A stretch of DNA of 6,698 nucleotides from Desulfobacula sp. (GCA_018702715.1 JABIYQ010000305.1:1-6698), one strand, 5' to 3'. Counted from the first letter of the stretch, positions 1-6,640 are shown. The notes: generated by a model from the sequence alone, not told the origin. Made by a program: numbers and translations.

Positions 1-500
1 AAATGATTATCCAATTCATTACCTGTATTCAGATTGGCTGACAAATACCAGTCATGCCATCCATGATATCCGCAAAAAGCGATTTTATCCTTCCCTGTGT
101 GGGCGCGGGCTATCCTTACAGCAACGCTCATGGCTTCACCGCCGCATCGCGCAAACCGCACCATATCCGCCCAGGGGTGCAATTCGCAGAGAAGATCCGC
201 CAGTTCAACTTCTTCGTATGAATTTAGCGAACTGCTGCTTCCATTCTGGATTGCAGAAATAACAGCTTCATTTACATCCGGATCAGCATATCCCAGGATA
301 TTGGCTCCAATACCGGATATACTCATATCAATATACCGATTATTATCTAAATCCCATACTTCCGCTCCTTTTGCCTTTGAATAATACCCGGGCCAGACAC
401 CTTCAGAAAACATATCCGGCCTTTTTGACAGCAGCTGGGTCATCCCAGGAATTCTTTTACGACCCCGGTCTTGCATTTTTAAACTATTTGTAATTTTCAT
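1..500 (-). CDS. Class III PLP aminotransferase, GSA-aminomutase-like (3' part outside window)
   Basis: Reading leftwards from the ATG at 498-500, the frame stays open for 166 codons to the window edge, so only the N-terminal part is seen. Residues about 48-70 (EVWDLDNNRYIDMSISGIGANILGY in type) match the class III aminotransferase start. CGGEAMSVAVRIARAHTG (119-136) is the PLP-phosphate-binding region, and YHGWHDW (145-151) carries the aromatic residue that stacks on PLP. The catalytic lysine lies beyond the window. The family includes glutamate-1-semialdehyde 2,1-aminomutase (HemL), but this branch, with the 'HPWADMVRFAR.GGEAM' stretch, is known to me from surface-polysaccharide and nonulosonate clusters, so a sugar or side-chain amino transfer is more likely than haem synthesis (inference). 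The start is supported by GAGGGT about 5 bases upstream. That ribosome site sits between the ATG and a large hairpin repeat at 515-580. The gene is cytoplasmic and locally GC-rich (about 67% at 121-180), unlike its AT-rich neighbours. Confidence 0.88.
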   Translation of the reverse strand, partial: MKITNSLKMQDRGRKRIPGMTQLLSKRPDMFSEGVWPGYYSKAKGAEVWDLDNNRYIDMSISGIGANILGYADPDVNEAVISAIQNGSSSSLNSYEEVELADLLCELHPWADMVRFARCGGEAMSVAVRIARAHTGKDKIAFCGYHGWHDWYLSANLNTGNELDNH

Positions 501-514
501 TTTACCCTCAATAG

Positions 515-580
515 GTGGGGTCAGGCCTGCATAGTTGCATTTAGCTTTCGATAAATGCAACTATGCAGGCCTGACCCCAC
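515..580. repeat. Perfect 29-bp inverted repeat with 8-nt loop, REP-like
   Basis: Bases 515-543 are the exact reverse complement of 552-580, and the 8-base loop is GCTTTCGA. Each arm contains GGGGTCAGGCCTGCATAGTT, and inside it the 8-bp palindrome CAGGCCTG. The same core recurs at 5837-5858 (one mismatch, opposite orientation) and 6676-6696 (identical), so this is a dispersed family. It lies between the ATP-grasp gene and the aminotransferase start, 14 bp from the ATG, with only the ribosome site between. A transcript across it would form a very stable hairpin on either strand. There is no T-run after it, so a standard intrinsic terminator is not supported. Small palindromes of this kind are typical of REP/RAYT (Y1 transposase) elements; that assignment is inference. 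Confidence 0.95.
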
Positions 581-607
581 TCGATTAATATATTTGCTTT
601 GTATAGC

Positions 608-646
608 GCTTACCCGAAAACCTAAAAATTGGCATTTTCGGTTAGC
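608..646. repeat. Imperfect inverted repeat just after the ATP-grasp gene
   Basis: GCTTACCCGAAAA (608-620) pairs with TTTTCGGTTAGC (635-646) with one mismatch/bulge near the middle; the inner 7 bp CCGAAAA/TTTTCGG are perfect. It begins 5 bp past the ATP-grasp stop codon, the usual place for a transcription terminator, but neither strand shows a T-run after the stem. It may be a factor-dependent or weak terminator, an mRNA 3'-end stabiliser, or another small repeat. Function is not established. Confidence 0.5.
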
Positions 647-651
647 AGAAT

Positions 652-1620
652 TTATGTTTCCATATCAAAGTATCTCTCCGACAGATACCGCATGGCTCTT
701 CCGGATTTGTATTTTTGAGCATATGAAAAGCCTTTATTCTGAAGAACGTTCAACCACCAGACCGCATCGTCAAATCCAAATTTTTTTCTAAACATCAGGG
801 TACTGGATAATCTGGGATTAATCTCAAAAGGGATGTAAATATCGCCTGTCCTGCGTGTCTGAATATTGATACTCCCCATCAAACCGGTTTCTTTTGCAAT
901 ATTTTTTGCCATTTCTTCCAGAAAAGGAACTTTTTCATAAACCGCTTCAATTGAAAGACCACCATAACCTAACTTTCTTCTAAAGGTAATTGATTCTGTT
1001 TTCTTCCCATCACAAAAAACCCCTGTGGTAAATTCTTCTTCTATAGTTCCAATGCATTCCTGAGCAATGCAATCCTGGAAAATAATGGAATCATCAGATT
1101 CAGACCGGAGTTGCTCCATTTCTTTATTATTTTTTATCAACCAGTTTTTTTTACTGCCACAGCCTTTTCTGGATTTTACAATGACTGGAAAATCAAATTG
1201 GTTGTCAAATGATTCAAGCTTCATCGTTTTGGGCACTTTTATCCCAAGGGTATTTAAATAATCGGCTGTTGCCAGTTTATCGAGAAATGTTTCCACAATA
1301 ATGGGATTGTTCATTAACAATCCATTTGGTTTTAAATTAATTTCATTACGACAACTATTGATCACTTCTATTTCAGGCTCGGATATGGGCAGGACAAAAT
1401 CAATTTTCTCTTGTTTTATGATCTGGTTAATATTTTCAATATAATTTTTTTTTTGAGCAGCCAAAGGAACCCTGCAAAAACCATCCAGCAATTCCATAAC
1501 CGGGCAATAAGAAGTCACATCACATCCTATAAGTCGCCCTGCTTCTGATCGTAATGCCCGAACAGCGCCTGATCCTATGTCCCCGTTAACTGCTGTGATT
1601 AATATGCTGGGTTTTTGCAT
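652..1620 (-). CDS. ATP-grasp domain protein, carbamoyl-phosphate-synthase-like
   Basis: This 322-residue cytoplasmic protein has the layout of small CarB-like ATP-grasp enzymes. A pre-ATP-grasp domain begins SILITAVNGDIGSGAVRAL (residues 5-23) and includes PISEPEIE (78-85). The ATP-binding strand FPVIVKSRKGCGSKK is at 144-158 with K149 the likely phosphate-contacting lysine, and EEEF (194-197) lies on the later strand. SINIQ (250-254) and FEINPRLSS (265-273) follow; E266 and N268 are the expected Mg-ATP ligands. ATP-grasp enzymes join a carboxylate, via an acyl phosphate, to an amine or thiol. The substrate cannot be read from sequence; amide-linked decoration of the amino sugar, or making its side-chain donor, is a guess from context. 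The ATG start has GGCGGAG upstream at good spacing and lies 35 bp inside the phosphoesterase gene, so the two are probably translationally coupled. The key motifs are all present; nothing suggests a pseudogene. Confidence 0.9.
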   Translation of the reverse strand: MQKPSILITAVNGDIGSGAVRALRSEAGRLIGCDVTSYCPVMELLDGFCRVPLAAQKKNYIENINQIIKQEKIDFVLPISEPEIEVINSCRNEINLKPNGLLMNNPIIVETFLDKLATADYLNTLGIKVPKTMKLESFDNQFDFPVIVKSRKGCGSKKNWLIKNNKEMEQLRSESDDSIIFQDCIAQECIGTIEEEFTTGVFCDGKKTESITFRRKLGYGGLSIEAVYEKVPFLEEMAKNIAKETGLMGSINIQTRRTGDIYIPFEINPRLSSTLMFRKKFGFDDAVWWLNVLQNKGFSYAQKYKSGRAMRYLSERYFDMET

Positions 1621-2311
1621 TTTTTCTCCGCCAAATAATATTTTTTAAATACATATTGCTGGAATCAAGCTTTTCAATTTCTTTTGCAAGCGTTGTTTTG
1701 TCATAAACAATTTCTTTAAACTCCACAGTAAAACTGCCCATATCTATGACAGCATAGGAGGCCTGCCCACCATGACGCGGCTGCCCAATGGAACCCGGAT
1801 TGATGATCAGCTTATTACCCATTTTTCTTACCATTGGATAGTGTGTATGACCGATTAAAAATAATGTTTGGGGATAATCTGCAAATTTTTTAATGGACGT
1901 ATCAGGATAGATATATCCATCCAGATTATCCCAGGGTGATCCATGACAGGCATAGCAGTTTAATTCCTTGTCTACGTAAAAATCCTGAGCCGATCTAAGC
2001 CATTCAATAATCTCTTGAATATCCTGGTTAAGCAAATACTCCATTGATCGGCCATATTTTTGTGAGTATTCTGAAACCAGGTCTTTTTCACCATCTGCCA
2101 TTCTCAATAGCAGATGATCATGGTTACCCTTTAAATAAATCAGATTGGGTATGGTTTTAAGGTGTTTAAAAATTTGTTTCTGATTAAAAAAATATCCGCA
2201 AAAATCGCCCAGAAAAAAATTAAAATCTGCTCGCTCAGACAACATTTTTTCTAAAGCCGCATCAAAAGCAAACCCGTTCCCATGGATATCTGAAAATACG
2301 CAAAGTTTCAT
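1586..2311 (-). CDS. YfcE-type calcineurin-like metallophosphoesterase
   Basis: The 241-residue protein carries the full set of metallophosphoesterase motifs: SDIHGN (7-12, with D8 and H10), GD (35-36), GNHDH (62-66, with N63 and H64), HGSPW (123-127), GHTHYP (154-159) and the family tail NPGSIGQPR (171-179). These residues bind two divalent metal ions and cleave phosphomonoesters or diesters. There is no signal peptide, so it acts in the cytoplasm. The family is close to E. coli YfcE, though longer, with an insertion around residues 67-118. In this cluster it could remove a phosphate or open a phosphodiester in a sugar intermediate. PseI-type synthases use non-phosphorylated sugar, so it is not obviously the equivalent of a sialate-9-phosphatase. 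Its ATG overlaps the synthase stop codon by one base (TAATG) and only a weak AGG is seen upstream, which suggests re-initiation coupling. The 3' end overlaps the ATP-grasp gene by 35 bp. Confidence 0.92.
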   Translation of the reverse strand: MKLCVFSDIHGNGFAFDAALEKMLSERADFNFFLGDFCGYFFNQKQIFKHLKTIPNLIYLKGNHDHLLLRMADGEKDLVSEYSQKYGRSMEYLLNQDIQEIIEWLRSAQDFYVDKELNCYACHGSPWDNLDGYIYPDTSIKKFADYPQTLFLIGHTHYPMVRKMGNKLIINPGSIGQPRHGGQASYAVIDMGSFTVEFKEIVYDKTTLAKEIEKLDSSNMYLKNIIWRRKNAKTQHINHSS

Positions 2312-3357
2312 TAAAACCTATCCCACAAAACAGGGTCTCCAATTTTAATATCGCAAGTCACCTTTTTGCCCAGCACAATGTCAAAATATTGGGGTGAAAT
2401 ACCATCTCCAGGGCGAAGCGAACGAATATTATCTTTTGTTATGACATCCCCTTTTTGCAGGTCTTGAACAAAATAAAGGGATCGCCGGAACGGTATGGCG
2501 CCCTCCTCATTTTTTACAGGTCCATAATTGATTTTACCGATAGCATCCCTGACCCTTGCAGATTCAGATACCAGCCGGCTAAATTCGTGGGGTTCCAAAG
2601 AAAACGCAGCATCCACCCCGCCATCACTTCTTTTCAAGGTAATGTGTTTTTCAACCATAGTTGCTCCAAGAGCGATGGCAGCCAGGGGCACGCCGATCCC
2701 CGGGGTATGATCCGAGATGCCCACTTGCACACCAAACAAGTCTTTCATATGGGGTATTGTTGCAAGATTGCTGTCTTTGGGGCTTGCAGGGTAAGCGCTG
2801 GTACATTTTAATAAAACAAGATCTTTGCACCCGGCTTTTTTTGCCGCTTGCACAGCCTCTGCAATCTCCTGGATATTTGCCATTCCCGTGGACATGATGA
2901 CGGGTTTTCCTGTCCTGACAACTTTTTGAATCAAGGGAATATCCAGGATTTCAGGCGAGGCAATTTTATATGCCGGAGCATTTAATTTTTCCAGGAACTC
3001 AACGGACGACGCATCAAAAGGCGTGCTAAAACATAAAATCCCAAGCTTTTTGCATCTGTCAAAGATATCCTTGTGCCATTGCCAGGGCGTATGTGCTTCA
3101 TCATACAATTCATAAAGATTTCTTCCATCCCACAGACTGTTTTCATCATTTATCAAAAAACTGCCTTTGGAAATATCTAAAGTCATTGTATCTGCCGTAT
3201 AGGTCTGCAGTTTTACAGCATGAACCCCGGCTTTTTTTGCCGCCTCCACAATTTGGAAGGCCCTGTCTATTGACTGGTTGTGATTTCCAGAGATCTCAGC
3301 AATAATAAAAGGAGGTTGATCATATCCGATTTTTGTATTACCGATATGCATAGTCAT
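2311..3357 (-). CDS. pseI: Pseudaminic acid synthase (NeuB family, with SAF domain)
   Basis: This 348-residue protein should condense phosphoenolpyruvate with 2,4-diacetamido-2,4,6-trideoxy-L-altrose to give pseudaminic acid. The N-terminal TIM barrel (about 15-280) has FIIAEISGNHNQS (17-29), VKLQTYTADTMTL (48-60), LWDGRNLYELYDEAHTPWQW (75-94), FSTPFD (110-115), YKIASPEI (130-137), STGMA (156-160), ISDHTPGIG (214-222) and EKHITL (236-241). H26 and H237 are the conserved metal-binding histidines of the family. The LWDG...LY.LY.EA.TPW stretch separates PseI-type from NeuB (sialic) and LegI-type synthases. A C-terminal antifreeze-like SAF domain covers about 290-348 (RRSLYFVQDLQKGDVI). Length is normal. 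The ATG at 3355-3357 has AGGA 8 bases upstream; a second in-frame ATG two codons later is less well spaced. It follows a 118-bp gap but abuts the phosphoesterase. The sugar could be a pseudaminic acid variant. Confidence 0.93.
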   Translation of the reverse strand: MTMHIGNTKIGYDQPPFIIAEISGNHNQSIDRAFQIVEAAKKAGVHAVKLQTYTADTMTLDISKGSFLINDENSLWDGRNLYELYDEAHTPWQWHKDIFDRCKKLGILCFSTPFDASSVEFLEKLNAPAYKIASPEILDIPLIQKVVRTGKPVIMSTGMANIQEIAEAVQAAKKAGCKDLVLLKCTSAYPASPKDSNLATIPHMKDLFGVQVGISDHTPGIGVPLAAIALGATMVEKHITLKRSDGGVDAAFSLEPHEFSRLVSESARVRDAIGKINYGPVKNEEGAIPFRRSLYFVQDLQKGDVITKDNIRSLRPGDGISPQYFDIVLGKKVTCDIKIGDPVLWDRF

Positions 3358-3475
3358 AATAATATTCCTAAAATTTTATAAGTATTCGGCCTTTGATGCA
3401 ACAAAGTAGATGGGCCAAAAGACAAGCGATTTCGTTCAAGTTATAAACTTTGCGGTCCTAAGACTGATGATCATT

Positions 3476-4732
3476 TTAACAGGACTCGATAATGACATCG
3501 TTATTCTTAATGGTCGCAATTTGAAAATGCCCAGTAAATTTATTTTGAATATTCTCTTTGATTTTATCATGATATACAGGCGATGTAGTGATAAAGACTG
3601 TATAGCCCTCCAAATCATATCCATCTGGAAAAAATTGAAGTTGTTTATTAAATGAAGGAACCATTTTCCCTTTATAATAAGAATTGTCATCCAGAAGCAC
3701 AATTTTTTCTTTGTCTTTATCCGACAAACAAAAATCACTGATCCAGAAAGACAACAGCCCTATTCCATAAAAAATAATCTTTTCATTTTTTGAAATAATC
3801 TTTTTTACTTTTGCCTTTAACGCTTCATTATTAACAATAAAATCTTTTTTCCGGATAATTTGATCTTTGTTCTGCACGATAATTTTTTGTTCAATTCCCA
3901 TATATTCTCCGGCCACAAGCAGTGCTGGAGAATCACCCTGAACTACATCTATAATCTTAAATCCTTTTCTTTTCAGCAGCAGGCACAGTGTTTGAGCTGA
4001 AAAATAGTTGATGTGCTCATGTACATAAAAAAGAGGCATATTATGCTCAATATAATAATCAAGATCCGGCACCTGGATAAAAAGCGTTGTCCCTTTTTTA
4101 ATGTATGCCTTTAATTTGTCAAAAAAATCTTCTATATCTTCTATATGTTCAAGAACCCAGTTCATCATTATGACATCAAATGATGTTCCAAAAATATTGG
4201 TGTCACAATTGTTGAAAAACTCATTTGAAATTATTGCATCAGGATTTTTCTTTTTTGCGATTTCACTTTTTGGTGATGGCTCAATACCATAACAGTCAAA
4301 ACCCATTTTACGAAACTCACTAAAATAGGTCCCCTCACCACAGCCTATATCCAGTGCTTTTTGATTTTCTCCGGCAGAAATGACGTTTTTTAGAAAGTTA
4401 ATCGTCCTTTCCCTGTAAATCAATTGAAATTCTATAGATGTGTCCAGATTATAGTGATTGTAAAACTCCTTATAAATGAGATTCAGCAGATCCTTTTCAA
4501 TATTTGTCTGAAAAACATGGGAGCATTGCATACAAATATTCAGGGTAAACCGTTCTTTTTTTACTTTATGGATAATTTCTTCAGATACAGGGAAAAAAAA
4601 GTTTGTAAGATTTGTTTCAATATAGTTTTCAAGCCAATCAGAACCGCATACTGGACAAGAATCCATCAGGATCATATCAGGTTCTTCAATCTTTTTAATT
4701 TCACCTGTACTTTTTTCAAAATCTTCATTCAT
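3476..4732 (-). CDS. Class I SAM methyltransferase, sugar C-methyltransferase type
   Basis: The 418-residue protein has three parts. Residues 26-70 hold a zinc-binding pattern, CPVC (26-29) and CMQC (67-70). Residues about 105-260 form a SAM-dependent methyltransferase domain with motif I ALDIGCGEGTYF (126-137), acidic E151 after strand 2, and NWVLEHIED (191-199). VHEHINYFSAQTL (237-249) follows. Residues about 310-410 form a Rossmann-like C-terminal domain (IIFYGIGLLSFWI; LLDDNSYYKGKMVPS). This is the layout of NDP-sugar C-methyltransferases such as TylC3/TcaB9. From memory those have YHEH at the active site; here the first position is V237, while E239 and H240 are kept, so C-methylation should not be assumed. 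It may methylate the nonulosonate, its precursor or a linked group. It occupies the spot between hydrolase and synthase where some clusters carry the acetyltransferase pseH, but is not related to it. The ATG has AAGGA about 9 bases upstream and overlaps the hydrolase end by 8 bp. The DNA is very AT-rich (25% GC at 4561-4620). Confidence 0.85.
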   Translation of the reverse strand: MNEDFEKSTGEIKKIEEPDMILMDSCPVCGSDWLENYIETNLTNFFFPVSEEIIHKVKKERFTLNICMQCSHVFQTNIEKDLLNLIYKEFYNHYNLDTSIEFQLIYRERTINFLKNVISAGENQKALDIGCGEGTYFSEFRKMGFDCYGIEPSPKSEIAKKKNPDAIISNEFFNNCDTNIFGTSFDVIMMNWVLEHIEDIEDFFDKLKAYIKKGTTLFIQVPDLDYYIEHNMPLFYVHEHINYFSAQTLCLLLKRKGFKIIDVVQGDSPALLVAGEYMGIEQKIIVQNKDQIIRKKDFIVNNEALKAKVKKIISKNEKIIFYGIGLLSFWISDFCLSDKDKEKIVLLDDNSYYKGKMVPSFNKQLQFFPDGYDLEGYTVFITTSPVYHDKIKENIQNKFTGHFQIATIKNNDVIIESC

Positions 4733-5789
4733 CTGACATTTCCTTTTTAACTTTTGATGTCACTTTTGAAAAGATTCTTTCAACACCACATCCGTCTATC
4801 ATTAATTTGCCGGAATCTGACATGCGTTGTCGTTTTTTAAAATCATTCATTAAATTAATGGTTGCCTCGGCAATTTGTGAATCTTTCACTATATCTGCAT
4901 GTCCTAAATGCTCAACACAATTGTATCTGACAAAATCATCCATAATGGAAGAATGATACTGATCAAGCGAAATAACAATACTGGGAAGCCCAAGAGATGC
5001 TGTTTCATATTTTATAAGACCGCTTCCAATGATGGCCATATCCGACTGTGAAATGACTTCTGCCATATTTTTACAATCCCTGATGATGGAAAACCTGCCT
5101 TTATAATTATCCATCTCATTATTAACCATGGTATCCGTGATTTTAGAAAACCCGCCGACAATAATGGTAAGCTGGATATTGATTTTTGTTTTATTCAATG
5201 CTCTTAACACTTTAAGCGTAATATTTTTTGGGTCACTTCCCCCCATTGATACAAGCAGGCGGTCTGGATTTTTTCGTATGACTGCGGGCTTGGCATTTAA
5301 AAAAATCCTGGGCAGTACAAAATATTTCGGGCCCGTCAGATATAAACATTTTCCATCAGGGTATTTTAAATTATCTGAACCTGCATAGGGCAGGATAGCC
5401 AGATCTGATAAGGGTGGATGATTTTTTGGGTCTTCAAATGACACGGTAAACACATGCATCTTGCCAAGTGATTTCAAATAATACGAATAATCATCAATGG
5501 TTTTAAACGTATGATAATTATTGACATCCAGAACCATCAGGTTGGGATTGCTCGTTGACAATAGATTTTGAATAATACTTAATTCGTCAGTCAGAGAACA
5601 ATCATTTTCAAGTACCTTTACCTCAATACCATTTTCCAATATGTATTTAACAATATTTTTGGATCTGGTTATAAACAGGACATTAATATTTTTTGTTTTT
5701 AAATATTGGGCTATGGATAAACACCGAACCAGATGGCCTGATCCTATAGTTAAAGATCCGTCAACACGGATATACGCATTTGTTATCAA
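4725..5789 (-). CDS. pseG: PseG-type UDP-sugar hydrolase, TTG start
   Basis: The 354-residue protein matches the GT-B-like PseG family, which cleaves UDP from UDP-2,4-diacetamido-2,4,6-trideoxy-L-altrose to free the hexose for PseI. The N-terminus YIRVDGSLTIGSGHLVRCLS (6-25) holds the signature GSGHLVRC with H19 as the expected catalytic histidine. LLVSMGGSDPKN (178-189) and IIGSGLIKYETASLGLPSIV (253-272) are the nucleotide-binding loops of the C-terminal half, followed by LDQYH (275-279). No signal peptide or membrane segment is seen. The start codon is TTG at 5787-5789: an in-frame TAA lies 6 bases upstream and no ATG or GTG occurs before the conserved VDGS motif, so no better start exists. 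The ribosome site is weak (GTGGTAAAAT). Just upstream are degenerate repeat copies (5805-5858), so the original 5' end may have been replaced by a repeat insertion. Relatives of this family act on other UDP-sugars, so the exact substrate is inferred from the neighbouring pseI. Confidence 0.88.
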   Translation of the reverse strand: MITNAYIRVDGSLTIGSGHLVRCLSIAQYLKTKNINVLFITRSKNIVKYILENGIEVKVLENDCSLTDELSIIQNLLSTSNPNLMVLDVNNYHTFKTIDDYSYYLKSLGKMHVFTVSFEDPKNHPPLSDLAILPYAGSDNLKYPDGKCLYLTGPKYFVLPRIFLNAKPAVIRKNPDRLLVSMGGSDPKNITLKVLRALNKTKINIQLTIIVGGFSKITDTMVNNEMDNYKGRFSIIRDCKNMAEVISQSDMAIIGSGLIKYETASLGLPSIVISLDQYHSSIMDDFVRYNCVEHLGHADIVKDSQIAEATINLMNDFKKRQRMSDSGKLMIDGCGVERIFSKVTSKVKKEMSDE

Positions 5790-5804
5790 ATTTTACCACT
5801 GCCC

Positions 5805-5858
5805 CTTAACGCAACAATCTGAGCCTGACCCTTAACGCAACTATGCAAGCCTGACCCC
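5805..5858. repeat. Degenerate tandem copies of the GGGGTCAGGC repeat
   Basis: Two 26-bp units stand head to tail (5805-5830 and 5831-5856, 22 of 26 bases the same), each running CTTAACGCAAC...AGCCTGACC. The second unit extends to CCCC at 5858; bases 5837-5858 match the right arm of the 515-580 hairpin with one change (A for G at 5849). A further trace, ACTGCCCCTTAACGCAA, just left of 5805 may be an older unit. The block fills most of the 74 bp between the cytidylyltransferase stop and the TTG start of the hydrolase. It is not a palindrome, unlike the left copy, so any structure it once had has decayed or been rearranged. Confidence 0.88.
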
Positions 5859-5863
5859 AATTT

Positions 5864-6631
5864 TTATTCCCAGAGCCGACCTTCGCCCCAGTCTACACCG
5901 ATATCCGCTACATCTTTACGCCGGATCACATCACCATCCCAGTAGTCAATTATATCAGGCAGTTTTATCAAACCTTCGCGCCCCTTTAGATCTCTGTAAA
6001 TACGACGGCAGAAAACAAGGTCTTCAGGATAATCCACTGTTATTCTTATGTCAGATCTCTGTAGTTTCGTTTCCGGTTTTACCATTGATATCTTAAACTT
6101 TTCCTTGTTATCAAAAACATAAGAAGTAACGGAATCTTTATTTCGTTGACTGCCGTTTTGATGAGAAATCTGCAATGTTTCAAGATCCATCATCACAAAA
6201 TTGGAACCGTCCGGCAAATTGGATATGGTGGAAAAATTAATTTGAGATGCAACCATTTGTTCAAATACGTCATCCACTTTATCGCAATAAAAATAAGGGG
6301 ATTCTGACGAATTAAGAAGAGCAATATCCGTATCATATTTTTTGGCAGCCTTTATTATTCTGCCAAGCATGTCTTCTTCACTTCCAAACACATAATTCCA
6401 CCCATGTCTTTCAGCTAGCTCAGCAAATCCATAATTTTGTTTGCCTTCCGCAATAGCCAGACAAATTGAATCCACATGTTTCACCTGCTTAATATACCTG
6501 ACCAGATATTCAAGGATCGTTACCCGGTTCTTAATATCTAAAAACTGTAGCGGTTTGCCATATAAACGCGTGCCGCCAACCCTGCAGGCCAGAATAGCAT
6601 CTAATTTGACAGCATCTAATTTTTTATCCAC
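5864..6631 (-). CDS. SpsF-type cytidylyltransferase, GTG start
   Basis: This 255-residue protein belongs to the SpsF/NeuA/KdsB nucleotidyltransferase group and probably makes the CMP-activated nonulosonic acid from CTP. The nucleotide-binding start is AILACRVGGTRLYGKPLQF (12-30), the counterpart of 'ARxGSTRLPGK' with R17, R22 and K26 kept. VFGSEEDMLGRIIKAAKKY (81-99) is the SpsF-type second motif. LLNSSESPYFY (105-115) stands where 'TGDCP' or 'TAENP' occurs, with E110 as the possible Mg ligand. RITVDYPEDL (196-205) is the typical late motif. It is not the PseF type, which begins 'PARGGSKRI'. The start is GTG at 6629-6631 with AAAGGAG 9 bases upstream; an in-frame TGA lies between them. An ATG at 6638-6636 is out of frame and stops after four codons. 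KLDAVKLDAI (4-12) is encoded by a 15-bp duplication. The gene is bracketed by repeat copies at 5805-5858 and 6676-6698. Confidence 0.82.
   Translation of the reverse strand: MDKKLDAVKLDAILACRVGGTRLYGKPLQFLDIKNRVTILEYLVRYIKQVKHVDSICLAIAEGKQNYGFAELAERHGWNYVFGSEEDMLGRIIKAAKKYDTDIALLNSSESPYFYCDKVDDVFEQMVASQINFSTISNLPDGSNFVMMDLETLQISHQNGSQRNKDSVTSYVFDNKEKFKISMVKPETKLQRSDIRITVDYPEDLVFCRRIYRDLKGREGLIKLPDIIDYWDGDVIRRKDVADIGVDWGEGRLWE
6596..6622. repeat. 15-bp tandem duplication inside cytidylyltransferase N-terminus
   Basis: AGCATCTAATTT occurs at 6596-6607 and again at 6611-6622, a period of 15 bp that keeps the frame. On the coding strand it gives KLDAV followed by KLDAI. The extra residues lie before the conserved nucleotide-binding motif, so the protein should tolerate them. 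It looks like a replication-slippage event. Confidence 0.8.
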
Positions 6632-6640
6632 AATTCATTT

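Noticed and set aside
97..384. A 95-codon plus-strand frame at the left end.
   Set aside because: It lies antisense to the clear class III aminotransferase frame (GGEAM and YHGWHDW motifs), which runs unbroken from 500 to the edge.
515..580. The large hairpin as an intrinsic terminator.
   Set aside because: No T-run follows the stem on either strand, and the same core recurs elsewhere in different arrangements, which fits a repeat element better.
2455..2897. Several plus-strand open frames of 60-118 codons inside pseI.
   Set aside because: They overlap a gene with full-length family motifs on the other strand, have no recognisable domains, and read as antisense shadows.
3358..3406. Possible sigma-70 promoter in front of pseI (minus-strand TTGCAT, 15-bp spacer, TATAAA).
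   Set aside because: The spacer is short, and the expected transcript start would fall on the AGGA ribosome site, leaving no usable leader. A sigma-54 match starting at TTGGCCC also fails because the GG and GC elements are too far apart.
3436..3738. A 100-codon minus-strand frame overlapping the end of the methyltransferase and running into the gap.
   Set aside because: It is the alternative frame of the conserved C-terminal domain, has low-complexity hydrophobic and lysine content, and no convincing ribosome site was seen.
5805..5856. Tandem 26-bp units as a small CRISPR array.
   Set aside because: The units are directly adjacent with no spacers, and they match the dispersed REP-like core; no cas gene is present.
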